Shown: positions 1 through 7,360 of the stretch, in pieces | Numbering within the stretch: position 1 is the stretch's first letter | How the letters are laid out: the number at the start of each line of letters is the position of its first letter | Source: Rhodobacteraceae bacterium UBA3069 | GTDB lineage: Bacteria; Pseudomonadota; Alphaproteobacteria; Rhodobacterales; Rhodobacteraceae | Reading direction: 5' to 3' | Length of the DNA stretch: 24,190 bases | Assembly (NCBI GenBank): GCA_002366795.1 | Contig: DFBX01000022.1 | Location: 1 to 24,190, forward strand | Notes under the pieces: generated by a model | The model's input: only the letters and a program-made list of their open reading frames with translations | What the model was told of the DNA's origin: nothing | The model's database searches: none | Program-made: the position numbers and the translations under genes

Positions 1-123
1 CAGATCAACCGAACCACCTCTAACAAAGCATGAAATCACGAATGTTTCCGGCCAAAACACCTAAGCGTGTCACACCTTATTTCTTAGAAATAACCTATCG
101 GCCGCAGACGAAGAAAGCGACTA

Positions 124-867
124 TCAGCCACCTCCCGGCCTGATTCCCATAAAGCCCAGCAGAGCATTCTTTTGCGGGGCTAGATCATCTTCAGTTAGTT
201 GTCCAAGCGCCCATTTTGCCGCGTTTTGCACTGACGCCCTGATTTTCAAAATCTTGAAAATCTCTTCAAGCGCGCGCCCAAAATCTGTTGATGGAAAGTT
301 GCCTTCCCTAGATGTTCCATAAGTCGGAAACTTTCCAGTTTCTCGCGCATATAATCGGGCCAAACGCAGCGCGACGGTGCGCGCATAGTAATTCGGCGGG
401 CGGTTACTGACGATCCAGAACTGTTTCTCTTGGTCTCGCAGCTCTATAAGCCTCTGAGAATAAATGAAATACATCTCAGCCACGACATGCATGCTGCCCG
501 CAACGAAACCAGTGTCATAGATATTCTTGACCGCAAGATCGCCAGGCTTTGAGATCGCCATACTGTGTTTTCGCTGGATTGCAGCAACTTCGATTGCCGT
601 CCTCAGTCGTTTAAACATTTCATCGGTCTCGGTAGAGGCCTGACCTTCAGGAACTTCAACCTGCTCCAAAACGCTTTCAAGATTGTTCACGATGCTTTCG
701 ACAACGGCAAGTTCGCGCAAAAATTCCTTTTTGGAATCGTGGATATTCGGGCGCGAAGTATCAAAAGGCAGCGATGGCCAATCTGGAATGAGTTGGGGCT
801 GTTTTTCGCGCCCTAACAGCCGATCCACGATTTCATTCAGACGTTCGGATTGCTCTTTTTCATTCAT
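124..867 (-). CDS. Hypothetical protein in the tRNA-Arg-linked element
   Basis: I do not recognise this 247-residue protein. It starts with a strongly charged, probably helical N-terminus (MNEKEQSERLNE). A further acidic helical stretch follows at about residues 45-100, then a mixed region with several aromatic residues. There is no signal peptide, membrane segment or metal-binding cysteine cluster. The start at 867 has no convincing Shine-Dalgarno sequence, so the start is uncertain. The gene lies just downstream of the integrase on the same strand, and its base composition is visibly less GC-rich than the housekeeping genes further right. Both points fit cargo of an integrated element. That it is a real gene is inferred from its length and lack of a better overlapping frame. 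No function is proposed. Confidence 0.6.
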   Translation of the reverse strand: MNEKEQSERLNEIVDRLLGREKQPQLIPDWPSLPFDTSRPNIHDSKKEFLRELAVVESIVNNLESVLEQVEVPEGQASTETDEMFKRLRTAIEVAAIQRKHSMAISKPGDLAVKNIYDTGFVAGSMHVVAEMYFIYSQRLIELRDQEKQFWIVSNRPPNYYARTVALRLARLYARETGKFPTYGTSREGNFPSTDFGRALEEIFKILKIRASVQNAAKWALGQLTEDDLAPQKNALLGFMGIRPGGG

Positions 868-974
868 AAAAGGGTAGGTATGAGCGACCTTTCAGCATTT
901 CAATACAGCACCCCAAACGAGCAACCTTGCCCGCGTCGCGACAAAAGGGATGCCCAACACCGCCCTTCTGATAT

Positions 975-2222
975 TTACTTTCTGCGCAACCTTTCCTGTC
1001 CAAACTCGACTTCAACGACTTTTGCATCCGCACCGCAGGCAAAAGATGACCATCGCTGCATAAGCATCCGCCGCTTTTCCAGCAAATCAGACCGCGCGTA
1101 AGCGCGTTCAACATCTGACCCCACCTTGTGCGACAGGCTCATTTCCGCAACTTCACGCGGTGCATTTGCGGCCTCGGATGCCCAATCGCGAAATGTGGAA
1201 CGGAAACCATGAACCGTGACGCCCTCAACGCCCATCCGGCGCAAAAGCATCAGCATCGCCATGTTTGACAACGGCCTATGGCGTTTCTGCCCTTCAAACA
1301 CATAGTCAGATTCCAGCGCCTTGAGCGGCTCCAAAATCGCAATCATTTCATCGGAAAGCGGCACGCGGTGATCTGCGCCCGTTTTCATGCGGATTGCGGG
1401 ACAGGCCCAAAGCCGCGCCTCGAAATCCAGTTCATCCCAACGCATCCCCAACACTTCCCCGGTGCGCGATCCAGTCAAACAGGTGAACATCAAAGCCTTC
1501 GCCGCCATCGCATTACGCCCAGTCAGGTCAGCATAGAATGCAGGCACATCTTGCCAGCGCATCGCCTTATGATGTTTCGTTTTCTTGACGACCTTTGGCA
1601 AAACGCCCGCATCCTTGATCGCCGTCACCGGATTTTCGCCAGACCGGAAGCCCTTGGATTTTGCCACATCCAGAACAACCTTGAGCCGTTGCGCCAAACG
1701 CCGCGCGGTTTCGTGCTTGTCCGTCCAGATAGGTGACAGACACATCAGGATTTCCGGTTGATCAATGCTATCAATCGGCATCCGCCCGATTTTTGGGAAG
1801 GCATAGTCGCGCAGGGTGTTGATCCATTGCGCGCCGTGCTTGGCATTTTTCCACGTGGGCATTCGGTCAATGTGAACCTGCTGCGCGATCTCCTCGAATG
1901 TCGGGATTTCGCGTTTGGCGTTGAAACGGGGGTTCAAGCCAGATTTCGCCATGCGCCTATATTCAAGCGCCCGTTCGCGGGCTTGGTTGAGCGTCACAAC
2001 ATCAGCGCCGCCTAAACCAAAGTCAGTGCGCAGCGGTGCGCCCTTGCGATTCTTCTGCCCTTTAACCGTGACGCGCACAATCCAGCGCCGCGCCCCTGAT
2101 GGGTCCACCACCAGATAAAGCCCCGCTCCATCGCCATGACGACCTGGCCCAAGGTTTTCCACCAGCTTCTTTGTCAGCTTTCCGCCCAGCGCAGCCATCT
2201 CGCATACCACCATCCATACCAC
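975..2222 (-). CDS. Tyrosine recombinase / phage-type integrase
   Basis: Site-specific recombinase of the tyrosine family that would integrate and excise a mobile element at a tRNA gene. The N-terminal arm (about residues 15-95, with the GDGAGLYLVV signature) is the DUF4102-like DNA-binding domain common in integrases of tRNA-targeting islands. A SAM-like core-binding domain covers about 105-205. The catalytic domain shows the expected residues: Arg253 (TGSRTGE), His338 and Arg341 (HGFR), His365 (LSHK) and the nucleophile Tyr375. At 415 residues it is full length. Three in-frame ATGs lie within the first nine codons (2222, 2213, 2198) and none has a strong ribosome binding site. The 2198 start (MAALGG) is a reasonable alternative. 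Its 5' end lies about 125 bases from the tRNA-Arg 3' end, the classical arrangement for an integrase next to its own attachment site. Confidence 0.93.
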   Translation of the reverse strand: MVWMVVCEMAALGGKLTKKLVENLGPGRHGDGAGLYLVVDPSGARRWIVRVTVKGQKNRKGAPLRTDFGLGGADVVTLNQARERALEYRRMAKSGLNPRFNAKREIPTFEEIAQQVHIDRMPTWKNAKHGAQWINTLRDYAFPKIGRMPIDSIDQPEILMCLSPIWTDKHETARRLAQRLKVVLDVAKSKGFRSGENPVTAIKDAGVLPKVVKKTKHHKAMRWQDVPAFYADLTGRNAMAAKALMFTCLTGSRTGEVLGMRWDELDFEARLWACPAIRMKTGADHRVPLSDEMIAILEPLKALESDYVFEGQKRHRPLSNMAMLMLLRRMGVEGVTVHGFRSTFRDWASEAANAPREVAEMSLSHKVGSDVERAYARSDLLEKRRMLMQRWSSFACGADAKVVEVEFGQERLRRK

Positions 2223-2299
2223 ACACGAAAAGAATACCAGCGAAATCGAAAGAAAGCGAGATCAAAGCGCTGAAAGGCCAAATACCTTCAAAACATACG

Positions 2300-2324
2300 A
2301 AAAAGGCCGCCAACGGCGACCTTT
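2300..2324 (-). terminator. Intrinsic terminator downstream of tRNA-Arg
   Basis: On the minus strand a ten-base-pair stem (AAAGGTCGCC paired with GGCGGCCTTT, one G-T wobble) closes a three-base loop and is followed by a run of T. It lies 22 bases past the tRNA 3' end and upstream of the integrase start. It would end the tRNA transcript and insulate the integrase from it. Confidence 0.75.
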
Positions 2325-2346
2325 CAAAACGAACAAAAGTGGTAAG

Positions 2347-2400
2347 TGGCGGACTGGGGAGGATTCGAACCCCCGACCCCTTGATTCGTAGTCAAGTACT
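2347..2400 (-). other. Candidate attachment site (3' part of tRNA-Arg)
   Basis: Integrases of this type normally recombine within the anticodon-loop to 3'-end part of a tRNA and rebuild an intact tRNA gene. The integrase begins just past this 3' end, so one element junction probably lies here, with the element extending leftwards. I found no second copy of the tRNA 3' segment between 1 and 2340, so the other junction must be outside the window. The exact core is unknown. Confidence 0.4.
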
Positions 2401-2423
2401 CTATCCAACTGAGCTACCAGTCC
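2347..2423 (-). tRNA. tRNA-Arg (anticodon ACG)
   Basis: The minus strand folds as a complete cloverleaf. The acceptor stem GGACTGG pairs with CCAGTCC, the D-arm contains AGCTCAGTTGG, and the anticodon stem is CTTGA/TCAAG around the loop CTACGAA. The T-arm is GGGGGTTCGAATCCTCCCC-like, and the 3' CCA is encoded. The anticodon is ACG, read as ICG after deamination, decoding CGU/CGC/CGA arginine codons. The gene is the likely integration target of the neighbouring integrase. Confidence 0.96.
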
Positions 2424-2433
2424 GTGGAGGCGG

Positions 2434-2462
2434 GGTTTAGACTTATGCCAGCCAATGCGCAA
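2434..2462 (-). promoter_or_regulatory. Candidate promoter of tRNA-Arg
   Basis: On the minus strand TTGCGC (2457-2462) and TAAACC (2434-2439) are separated by 17 bases, and the tRNA begins 10 bases after the second hexamer. Position and spacing fit a sigma70-type promoter, but the -10 match is weak. Confidence 0.4.
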
Positions 2463-2474
2463 GGGGGGATTTTC

Positions 2475-2507
2475 AAAAAAACCGGCGGGCGACGCATATT
2501 CCCGCCG
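2475..2507 (-). terminator. Intrinsic terminator after the histidine kinase gene
   Basis: The minus strand carries a perfect seven-base stem CGGCGGG/CCCGCCG around an 11-base loop, followed directly by G and seven T residues. It lies about 45 bases past the kinase stop codon and closes the 6121-2552 gene run before the tRNA promoter. Confidence 0.8.
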
Positions 2508-2551
2508 CGCGCCCATCAAAGCCCTTATCAACAAGGGGTGCGGCATGCTTG

Positions 2552-3943
2552 TCAAACTTGCGTGGTGGCCCCCCGCGGCAAAATAATTTCGAATATCGTG
2601 CCTTCGGGTCCGGTCGAAACCAGTGTCAGCTCTCCGCCATGTCCGCGCACCAGATCCTGCGCGATCACAAGGCCCAAGCCCGACCCGCCCTTGCTGGCAC
2701 GACCCTGAAAGGCGGTGAACAGATGTTCGCGCGCGCGCGGCGGCAGGCCCGGCCCGGTGTCCGAAATACGTATCACCCATGCTTCTTCGGTTTCGCGCCC
2801 TGCGACGTTGATCTCGCCGCCCTTGCCCGATTGCTCAAGTGCCTGGCGCGCATTGCGCACAAGGTTGAAGATCACGCGGTAGATCTGTTCGGGGTCGGCG
2901 CGCACGATCATGGCGGCAGGCACGTCATCCGACAGGCTGATATTGTCGTTATCGCCCAGCGCAAGGCGTTCGCTGTCCAGCACATCCTCGACCACGTCGG
3001 CCAAGTGGACGCGGGTCAGGCGGGGAGGCGGTTCCTCGGCTTTGCCGAAGGCCAGAGTGGATTCGCACAAGGACACCGCGCGGCTGATCGAGCCGACCAG
3101 TTTCGGTGCCATCCGCTTCACGCTGGGGTCTTCGCTCATTTCGATCCGGTCGGTGAACAGCTGGGCCGAGGTCAGGATATTGCGCAAATCGTGACTGACC
3201 TTGGCCACCGCCCCGCCCAATTGCGCAAGTCGTTCCTTTTGCTTCAACGCGCTAGTGATCTGCACCTGCATTGCGGCCAATGCCTCTTCGGCCTCGCGCA
3301 GTTCGCGCACGCTGGCCGTGGGCGTTATGATGGTGCGGCCATCCTCGGGATGGGCAGCGTAGTCCTGCATCACCCGCACCACGCCCTTGATCGGCTTGAC
3401 CAAGATGGCACGCACGGCCAGAAACAGCAGCACCGCCGTAAAGACAGAGATCACCGCCGACAGCAGCAAGATACGCAGCCCGTAGTCTATCATCGCCAGC
3501 CGCAGCGGTGCGGTTTCCATTGTCACCTCGATCAACAGGCCCGCCTCGCGGACGGGGTTGCCGATCACGCGGATCACCTGATCCTCTTGCTGAAACAGGC
3601 GCGCCATGGCATCGCGGATCAACACGAACGGGGTGTCTTGGCGCAGATCGAAAGTGGCATCAATGGGCCGCGGCATGGGCGAGGACAGGATCAACTGTCG
3701 CGCCTCGTCGCGCCGCAGCACCACGTTGAACACCTCGGCGTTACGCAGCAGCTCCTCCTCCAGGTCGGCGCCGATCATGTCATCGGCCAGCAGTGCAAGC
3801 GAGGCGATCTGCGCGCGCTCCAGCCGCGAGAGCAGGTAATCTTCGCGGAAGCGGGCAACAGAGGGCACGAAGATCATCACCTCCGCCAGCATGACGAAGA
3901 TGGTGGTCAGAACCAGAAATCGACCCGATAATGTATTCAGCAT
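2552..3943 (-). CDS. HAMP-domain sensor histidine kinase
   Basis: Membrane sensor kinase of 463 residues. A transmembrane helix near 8-28 and another near 157-178 enclose a periplasmic sensing region of about 125 residues. A HAMP linker (about 180-235) follows, then the dimerisation/phosphoacceptor helix with H-box His251 (KVSHDLRN). The ATPase domain has an N-box (FNLVRNARQAL, about 359-369), a G1 box (DTGPG, 395-399) and a G2 box (GGSGLGL, 419-425), so it should be catalytically competent. I chose the start at 3943 because GGAGG lies just upstream; the frame stays open further upstream to 4033. It starts 34 bases after the oxidoreductase stop and may be in its operon. No response regulator lies in the window, so its partner and signal are unknown. 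Confidence 0.92.
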   Translation of the reverse strand: MLNTLSGRFLVLTTIFVMLAEVMIFVPSVARFREDYLLSRLERAQIASLALLADDMIGADLEEELLRNAEVFNVVLRRDEARQLILSSPMPRPIDATFDLRQDTPFVLIRDAMARLFQQEDQVIRVIGNPVREAGLLIEVTMETAPLRLAMIDYGLRILLLSAVISVFTAVLLFLAVRAILVKPIKGVVRVMQDYAAHPEDGRTIITPTASVRELREAEEALAAMQVQITSALKQKERLAQLGGAVAKVSHDLRNILTSAQLFTDRIEMSEDPSVKRMAPKLVGSISRAVSLCESTLAFGKAEEPPPRLTRVHLADVVEDVLDSERLALGDNDNISLSDDVPAAMIVRADPEQIYRVIFNLVRNARQALEQSGKGGEINVAGRETEEAWVIRISDTGPGLPPRAREHLFTAFQGRASKGGSGLGLVIAQDLVRGHGGELTLVSTGPEGTIFEIILPRGATTQV

Positions 3944-3977
3944 CAACCCTCCGAGAGGCAGATATGGTCGCGCGGCG

Positions 3978-5396
3978 TTATGGCAACCACTTTTGCACAA
4001 ATCGGACCACCCGTTTGACAAAATCATTATCAAACAGACGCGGCGAAAAATAGGCCCCCGCCACCCGCTTGTTCATTTCCGACAGCGTTGGATAGGGCGC
4101 CACCATGGCCGAGATACCGGACATTTTCGTGCCATTGGCGATGGCCATGGACCATAGCGCGGCCAACTCGCCCGCGCCTTCCCCTACCAGCGTCGCGCCG
4201 ACCGGCTTGCCCTTGACCACCATCGCCTTGGCAAAGCCATTGGTCGCGCGCATGGCGCGGGCGCGGTCATTTTCGGCCATGTCGAAACGGGCGATTTCCA
4301 ACTTGTCACCATATTCGCTGCGCGCCTCCGCCTCGGTCAGGCCGACCTGCGCCAGTTCGGGGTCGGTATAGGTGGCGCGGGGGATATGTGCATCGGTGGC
4401 CCTGGCGGGCAGGCCCAACACCGCCGAGCGGATCACGATACCCGCATGATAGCCCGCCACATGGGTGAATTGCAGCCCCCCCGCAGCATCGCCGATGGCA
4501 TAGACCTTGCGGTTGGTGCTGCGCAGGCCGGCGTCCACCGTGATACCTGCGCGGCTTGCCTCAATCCCAGCCTTGTCCAGATCCAGCCCATCGACCGATG
4601 GCTTGCGGCCCACCGCCACCAACAGGTGCGATCCGGTGAAGCCGCGGCCATCCTCGGCCTCGACCGTGATATTACCCGCTGTGCCTGATACGCGGGCGAC
4701 CTTGGCTCCCTCTTCAATCATGACGCCCTCGTATCGCAGGGCGTCCAGCACCACGCGGGCGGCCTCGGGATCGTCGCGGCCAAGCGCCTTGGCCCCTTCG
4801 ATCACCGTCACCTCGCAGCCAAGGCGGCGATGCGCCTGCGCCATTTCCATTCCGATGGGGCCGCCGCCGATGATCATCAGGTGGCGCGGCTTTTCGCGAT
4901 TTTCGAACAAGGTTTCGTTGCTCAGGTAAGGGACATTATCCAGCCCCTCGATCGGCGGTACGAAGGGGCGCGAACCAGTAGAAATAACGATGCGGCGCGC
5001 CTTGATACGAGTATCTCCCGCCACGACCTCGTTCGGGCCGACAAACCGTCCAAAGGCGCGGATCACGGTGCATCCCAGCCCCTCGAACCGTTCCTGGCTG
5101 TCATGGGGCGCAATGCCCGCGATCACGCCGGCGACGTGATCCATGACCGCGGCATAATCCACGTCCGGCTCGACCGGGGCCACGCCCATTGCGCCGCCCT
5201 TGCGCCGCGCTTGCGCCAGCTTCGCAGCCGCGATCAGCGCCTTGGATGGCACGCAGCCATGGTTCAGGCAATCGCCCCCCATGTCCGCTGCCTCCAAAAG
5301 CACCACGCGCGCGCCCATTTGCACCGCCCCCGCTGCGACGGACAGCCCGCCCGAGCCCGCGCCAATCACCAGAATGTCGGTTTCGATATGCTGCAT
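3978..5396 (-). CDS. FAD-dependent pyridine nucleotide-disulfide oxidoreductase (Lpd/MerA-like)
   Basis: Cytosolic flavoprotein of 472 residues in the dihydrolipoamide dehydrogenase / mercuric reductase superfamily. The FAD-binding motif GAGSGG is at 12-17. The redox-active disulfide is Cys43-Cys48 (GGDCLNHGCVPSK). The NAD(P)H-binding GGGPIG is at 177-182, and the second FAD motif (AIGDAAGG) and dimerisation domain follow. In true lipoamide dehydrogenases the C-terminal catalytic segment reads HPTxxE. Here it is YPTLSE (435-440), so the His of the His-Glu pair is Tyr. There is no heavy-metal-binding N-terminal domain and no pyruvate dehydrogenase gene nearby, so neither Lpd nor MerA is a safe name. 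Its ATG at 5396 overlaps the stop of the TVP38 gene (TGATG), so the two are translationally coupled. The frame is open upstream of 5396, but homology begins at MQHIETDILVIG. Confidence 0.9.
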   Translation of the reverse strand: MQHIETDILVIGAGSGGLSVAAGAVQMGARVVLLEAADMGGDCLNHGCVPSKALIAAAKLAQARRKGGAMGVAPVEPDVDYAAVMDHVAGVIAGIAPHDSQERFEGLGCTVIRAFGRFVGPNEVVAGDTRIKARRIVISTGSRPFVPPIEGLDNVPYLSNETLFENREKPRHLMIIGGGPIGMEMAQAHRRLGCEVTVIEGAKALGRDDPEAARVVLDALRYEGVMIEEGAKVARVSGTAGNITVEAEDGRGFTGSHLLVAVGRKPSVDGLDLDKAGIEASRAGITVDAGLRSTNRKVYAIGDAAGGLQFTHVAGYHAGIVIRSAVLGLPARATDAHIPRATYTDPELAQVGLTEAEARSEYGDKLEIARFDMAENDRARAMRATNGFAKAMVVKGKPVGATLVGEGAGELAALWSMAIANGTKMSGISAMVAPYPTLSEMNKRVAGAYFSPRLFDNDFVKRVVRFVQKWLP

Positions 5397-6121
5397 CACA
5401 GCTCTCCTTTTGGGCCACGCAACTTGCGCAGGATGACGGGAAGCAGCGACAGGGCGCTCAGGCCAAGCAGCGGCAACAGGATGTGCGGTTCGAATATCAC
5501 GCTCAGATCGGGGGCTTCGCCGCGTGCGAACACCTCGCCCAAGCCTGCGCCCACGGATGTAAAAACCAACCCTCCCGGAATGATCCCGAGAAAGGTCGAG
5601 ATCGCGAATCGCGACAGCGGCACGCCGACCAGCGCGGGCAAAAGATTCGCCACGAAGAAGGGAATCACCGGCACAAGCCGGATCAGGAACAGCATCGACC
5701 ACTGGCTTTCATCGATGCCGCGCTTGATGCGGGCAATGCGCCCGTCGCTGGCATCCATCTTGGCGGCCAGCCCCTCGCCCAGACCCCAGCGGGCGGCCAT
5801 GAAGACGCCGATCGCCCCCAGTGTCGCAGCCGTCACGTTGAACAACACCCCCGGAAAGGTGCCGAACAAAAAGCCCCCCGCAAGCGTGGCCACCGTCGCA
5901 CCGGGCAGCGAAAACGCAACGATCACCACGTAAAGCGCCATGAACACGGCGACCGCCTGCACGAAATGCGCATCGCGAAAGGCCAGAAGGCTGTCGTGAT
6001 GGCGGGCCAGCGTCGCGAAACTGAGGGTATCGCGCAGCAGGACCGCGCCCAGCACCGCGCCCAGCAAAACCGCGACAAGCGGCAGTCTGCGGATCAAGCC
6101 GCCTTTCGTCTGCTCGCTCAT
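5396..6121 (-). CDS. TVP38/TMEM64 (DedA/SNARE-associated) family membrane protein
   Basis: Integral membrane protein of 241 residues with about five or six hydrophobic segments. The central region with FSLPGATVATLAGG and FLFGTFPGVL is typical of the VTT (TVP38/TMEM64/DedA) fold, followed by the LIRLVPVIPFFVANLLPALVG segment with its conserved Arg and Pro. Members are proposed lipid scramblases or transporters; the substrate here is unknown. I chose the start at 6121 (MSEQTKGG), preceded by AAGGGAAG. A start at 6178 would add 19 polar residues and has a poor ribosome binding site. It ends inside the start codon of the flavin oxidoreductase gene. TVP38 genes next to or fused with this type of oxidoreductase are known in bacteria, so the two probably act together. 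Confidence 0.88.
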   Translation of the reverse strand: MSEQTKGGLIRRLPLVAVLLGAVLGAVLLRDTLSFATLARHHDSLLAFRDAHFVQAVAVFMALYVVIVAFSLPGATVATLAGGFLFGTFPGVLFNVTAATLGAIGVFMAARWGLGEGLAAKMDASDGRIARIKRGIDESQWSMLFLIRLVPVIPFFVANLLPALVGVPLSRFAISTFLGIIPGGLVFTSVGAGLGEVFARGEAPDLSVIFEPHILLPLLGLSALSLLPVILRKLRGPKGEL

Positions 6122-6346
6122 GTCGTGACTTCCCTTTCGGTCCGCGCGGGGCGGGTGGCTTGCGTTTGCCTGTTCCATACCCCATCAGATGCCCTGTGGG
6201 TGGGGCCGCGCATAGCCGCCTCACGCCGGGTTGATCGGCAGTTTACCGCCAAGGGGCAAATCGGCCGGATTTCCCGGTTTTTCCCGCGACTTGTAACATT
6301 TCGCGCAGGCTGGCGGGAAAATTGTGACGAAAACCCGCGCAGTGGT

Positions 6347-6375
6347 TTGACAGGCCACCGATCCCCCCCTATAGA
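6347..6375 (+). promoter_or_regulatory. Strong sigma70-like promoter of the rpmH-rnpA run
   Basis: TTGACA (6347-6352) and TATAGA (6370-6375) are separated by exactly 17 bases, close to the housekeeping consensus. Transcription would begin near 6382, leaving a leader of about 90 bases before rpmH. Apart from this promoter, the 6122-6473 gap contains no gene I can support. Confidence 0.8.
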
Positions 6376-6473
6376 GCGGGCTTCGAATATCCGGGCACGG
6401 GCGAATCTGCTTCTGTACCCGTGCCACATGCCCTTGAACGCCTGAATGGGCTCAGACAATCGGAGACGGAGCG

Positions 6474-6608
6474 ATGAAACGCACCTACCAACCCTCGAAC
6501 CTGGTTCGCAAGCGCCGCCACGGCTTCCGTTCGCGCATGGCAACCAAAGCCGGCCGCAAAATTCTGAACTCGCGCCGCTCACGCGGTCGCAAGTCGCTGA
6601 GCGCGTGA
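6474..6608 (+). CDS. rpmH: 50S ribosomal protein L34
   Basis: The 44-residue product begins MKRTYQPSNLVRKRRHGF and is extremely rich in Arg and Lys, the unmistakable signature of bacterial L34, a small protein of the large ribosomal subunit. Length matches the family exactly. A ribosome binding site (CGGAGACGGAG) lies just upstream of the ATG. It is the first gene of the rpmH-rnpA-yidD run and is driven by the promoter at 6347-6375. The gene is too short to be found by a length-filtered ORF search, but it is certain from its sequence. Confidence 0.98.
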   Translation: MKRTYQPSNLVRKRRHGFRSRMATKAGRKILNSRRSRGRKSLSA

Positions 6609-6633
6609 GCGCCCAGCCATAAGGCTTGAGAAT

Positions 6634-7104
6634 ATGATGCCGCCGGAGGCCCCCGAAACTGGCTCTGCCAGCGCCGGGACAAGGTTCCCGGCGGCTTCCG
6701 TTTGCGCGGATGGTGCTACGGCACGTGTCGTAGCCCTCAGACAACGCTCTGATTTTCTGCGCGCGGCTTCGGCCGGTCGGCAGGGCAGCTCCTCGATGAT
6801 GGTGCAAGCGCGCAAGCGCAGCCCCGAGGAAACAGACCCCGATTTGATCCGCGTCGGTTTCACCTGCTCCAAGAAGGTCGGCAATGCCGTGGCCCGCAAC
6901 CGGGCCAAGCGTCGCCTGCGCGCCGTGGCGCAGCAGGTGATCCCGCAGCATGGCAAACCCGGTTGGGATTATGTGCTGATCGGGCGCGTCAGTGCCACCG
7001 CCACGCTACCCTTTGAAACGCTCAAGGCTGACCTGATCCGCGCCATCGCAAATCTGCACAGGGGCAAAACCTTGCCCCCTCGCTCACCGAAACGCCGCAA
7101 ATGA
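6634..7104 (+). CDS. rnpA: Ribonuclease P protein component
   Basis: Basic protein subunit of RNase P, which with the catalytic RNA trims the 5' leader of precursor tRNAs. In the 156-residue product, LRQRSDFLRAA (about 35-45) opens the family domain. The RNA-binding signature VGNAVARNRAKRRLRA (about 82-97) carries the diagnostic RNR motif. The first ~33 residues, rich in Pro, Ala and Ser, are longer than in the E. coli protein, but alphaproteobacterial members often carry such extensions. Two adjacent ATGs (6634, 6637) compete as starts, and AAGG sits 11 bases upstream. The gene begins 25 bases after rpmH and overlaps yidD by four bases (ATGA), as in the conserved rpmH-rnpA-yidD order. Confidence 0.95.
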   Translation: MMPPEAPETGSASAGTRFPAASVCADGATARVVALRQRSDFLRAASAGRQGSSSMMVQARKRSPEETDPDLIRVGFTCSKKVGNAVARNRAKRRLRAVAQQVIPQHGKPGWDYVLIGRVSATATLPFETLKADLIRAIANLHRGKTLPPRSPKRRK

Positions 7105-7349
7105 CCCCGCTCGCCCATATCGTCGCCCTGCCCGTCCGTCTGTATCGTCTGCTCGGCTCGCCTTGGGTCGGGCATAATTGCCGTTTCCAACCGACCTGTT
7201 CGGCCTACGCGCTTGAGGCACTGGAAAAACACGGAGCGATTCGTGGTACGGTGCTGGCGGCGCGGCGCGTCGGGCGCTGCCACCCTTGGGGCAAAGACGG
7301 CTATGATCCGGTCCCTGATTCCGACACACCGAAAAAGACAGACCCGTAG
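7101..7349 (+). CDS. yidD: Membrane protein insertion efficiency factor
   Basis: Small 82-residue protein of the YidD (DUF37) family, thought to assist insertion of inner-membrane proteins by the Sec/YidC machinery. The signature is complete. It has an amphipathic N-terminal helix (LPVRLYRLLGSPWVG), then CRFQPTCSAYALEAL with its two conserved cysteines, and RRVGRCHPWGKDGYDPVP with the third. The ATG overlaps the rnpA stop codon (ATGA), indicating coupled translation. It precedes ttcA by 11 bases, whereas in many relatives yidC follows at once. Confidence 0.96.
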   Translation: MTPLAHIVALPVRLYRLLGSPWVGHNCRFQPTCSAYALEALEKHGAIRGTVLAARRVGRCHPWGKDGYDPVPDSDTPKKTDP

Positions 7350-7360
7350 GAGCGCGCGCC

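Noticed and set aside
2549..3931. Long plus-strand open frame opposite the histidine kinase
   Set aside because: The translation is rich in His, Gln, Arg and Asp with no recognisable motif, as expected for the complement of a high-GC gene; the minus-strand kinase has full motifs.
3978..5396. Pyruvate dehydrogenase E3 (lpd) or mercuric reductase (merA)
   Set aside because: The C-terminal catalytic His is Tyr, there is no heavy-metal domain, and no dehydrogenase-complex or mer genes are nearby.
4830..6445. Long overlapping plus-strand frames opposite the oxidoreductase and TVP38 genes
   Set aside because: Low-complexity His/Arg/Gln-rich translations without motifs or ribosome binding sites, antisense to two well-supported genes.
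6122..6473. Possible replication origin next to rpmH-rnpA
   Set aside because: I saw no cluster of DnaA boxes and no dnaA gene; a strong promoter explains the gap.
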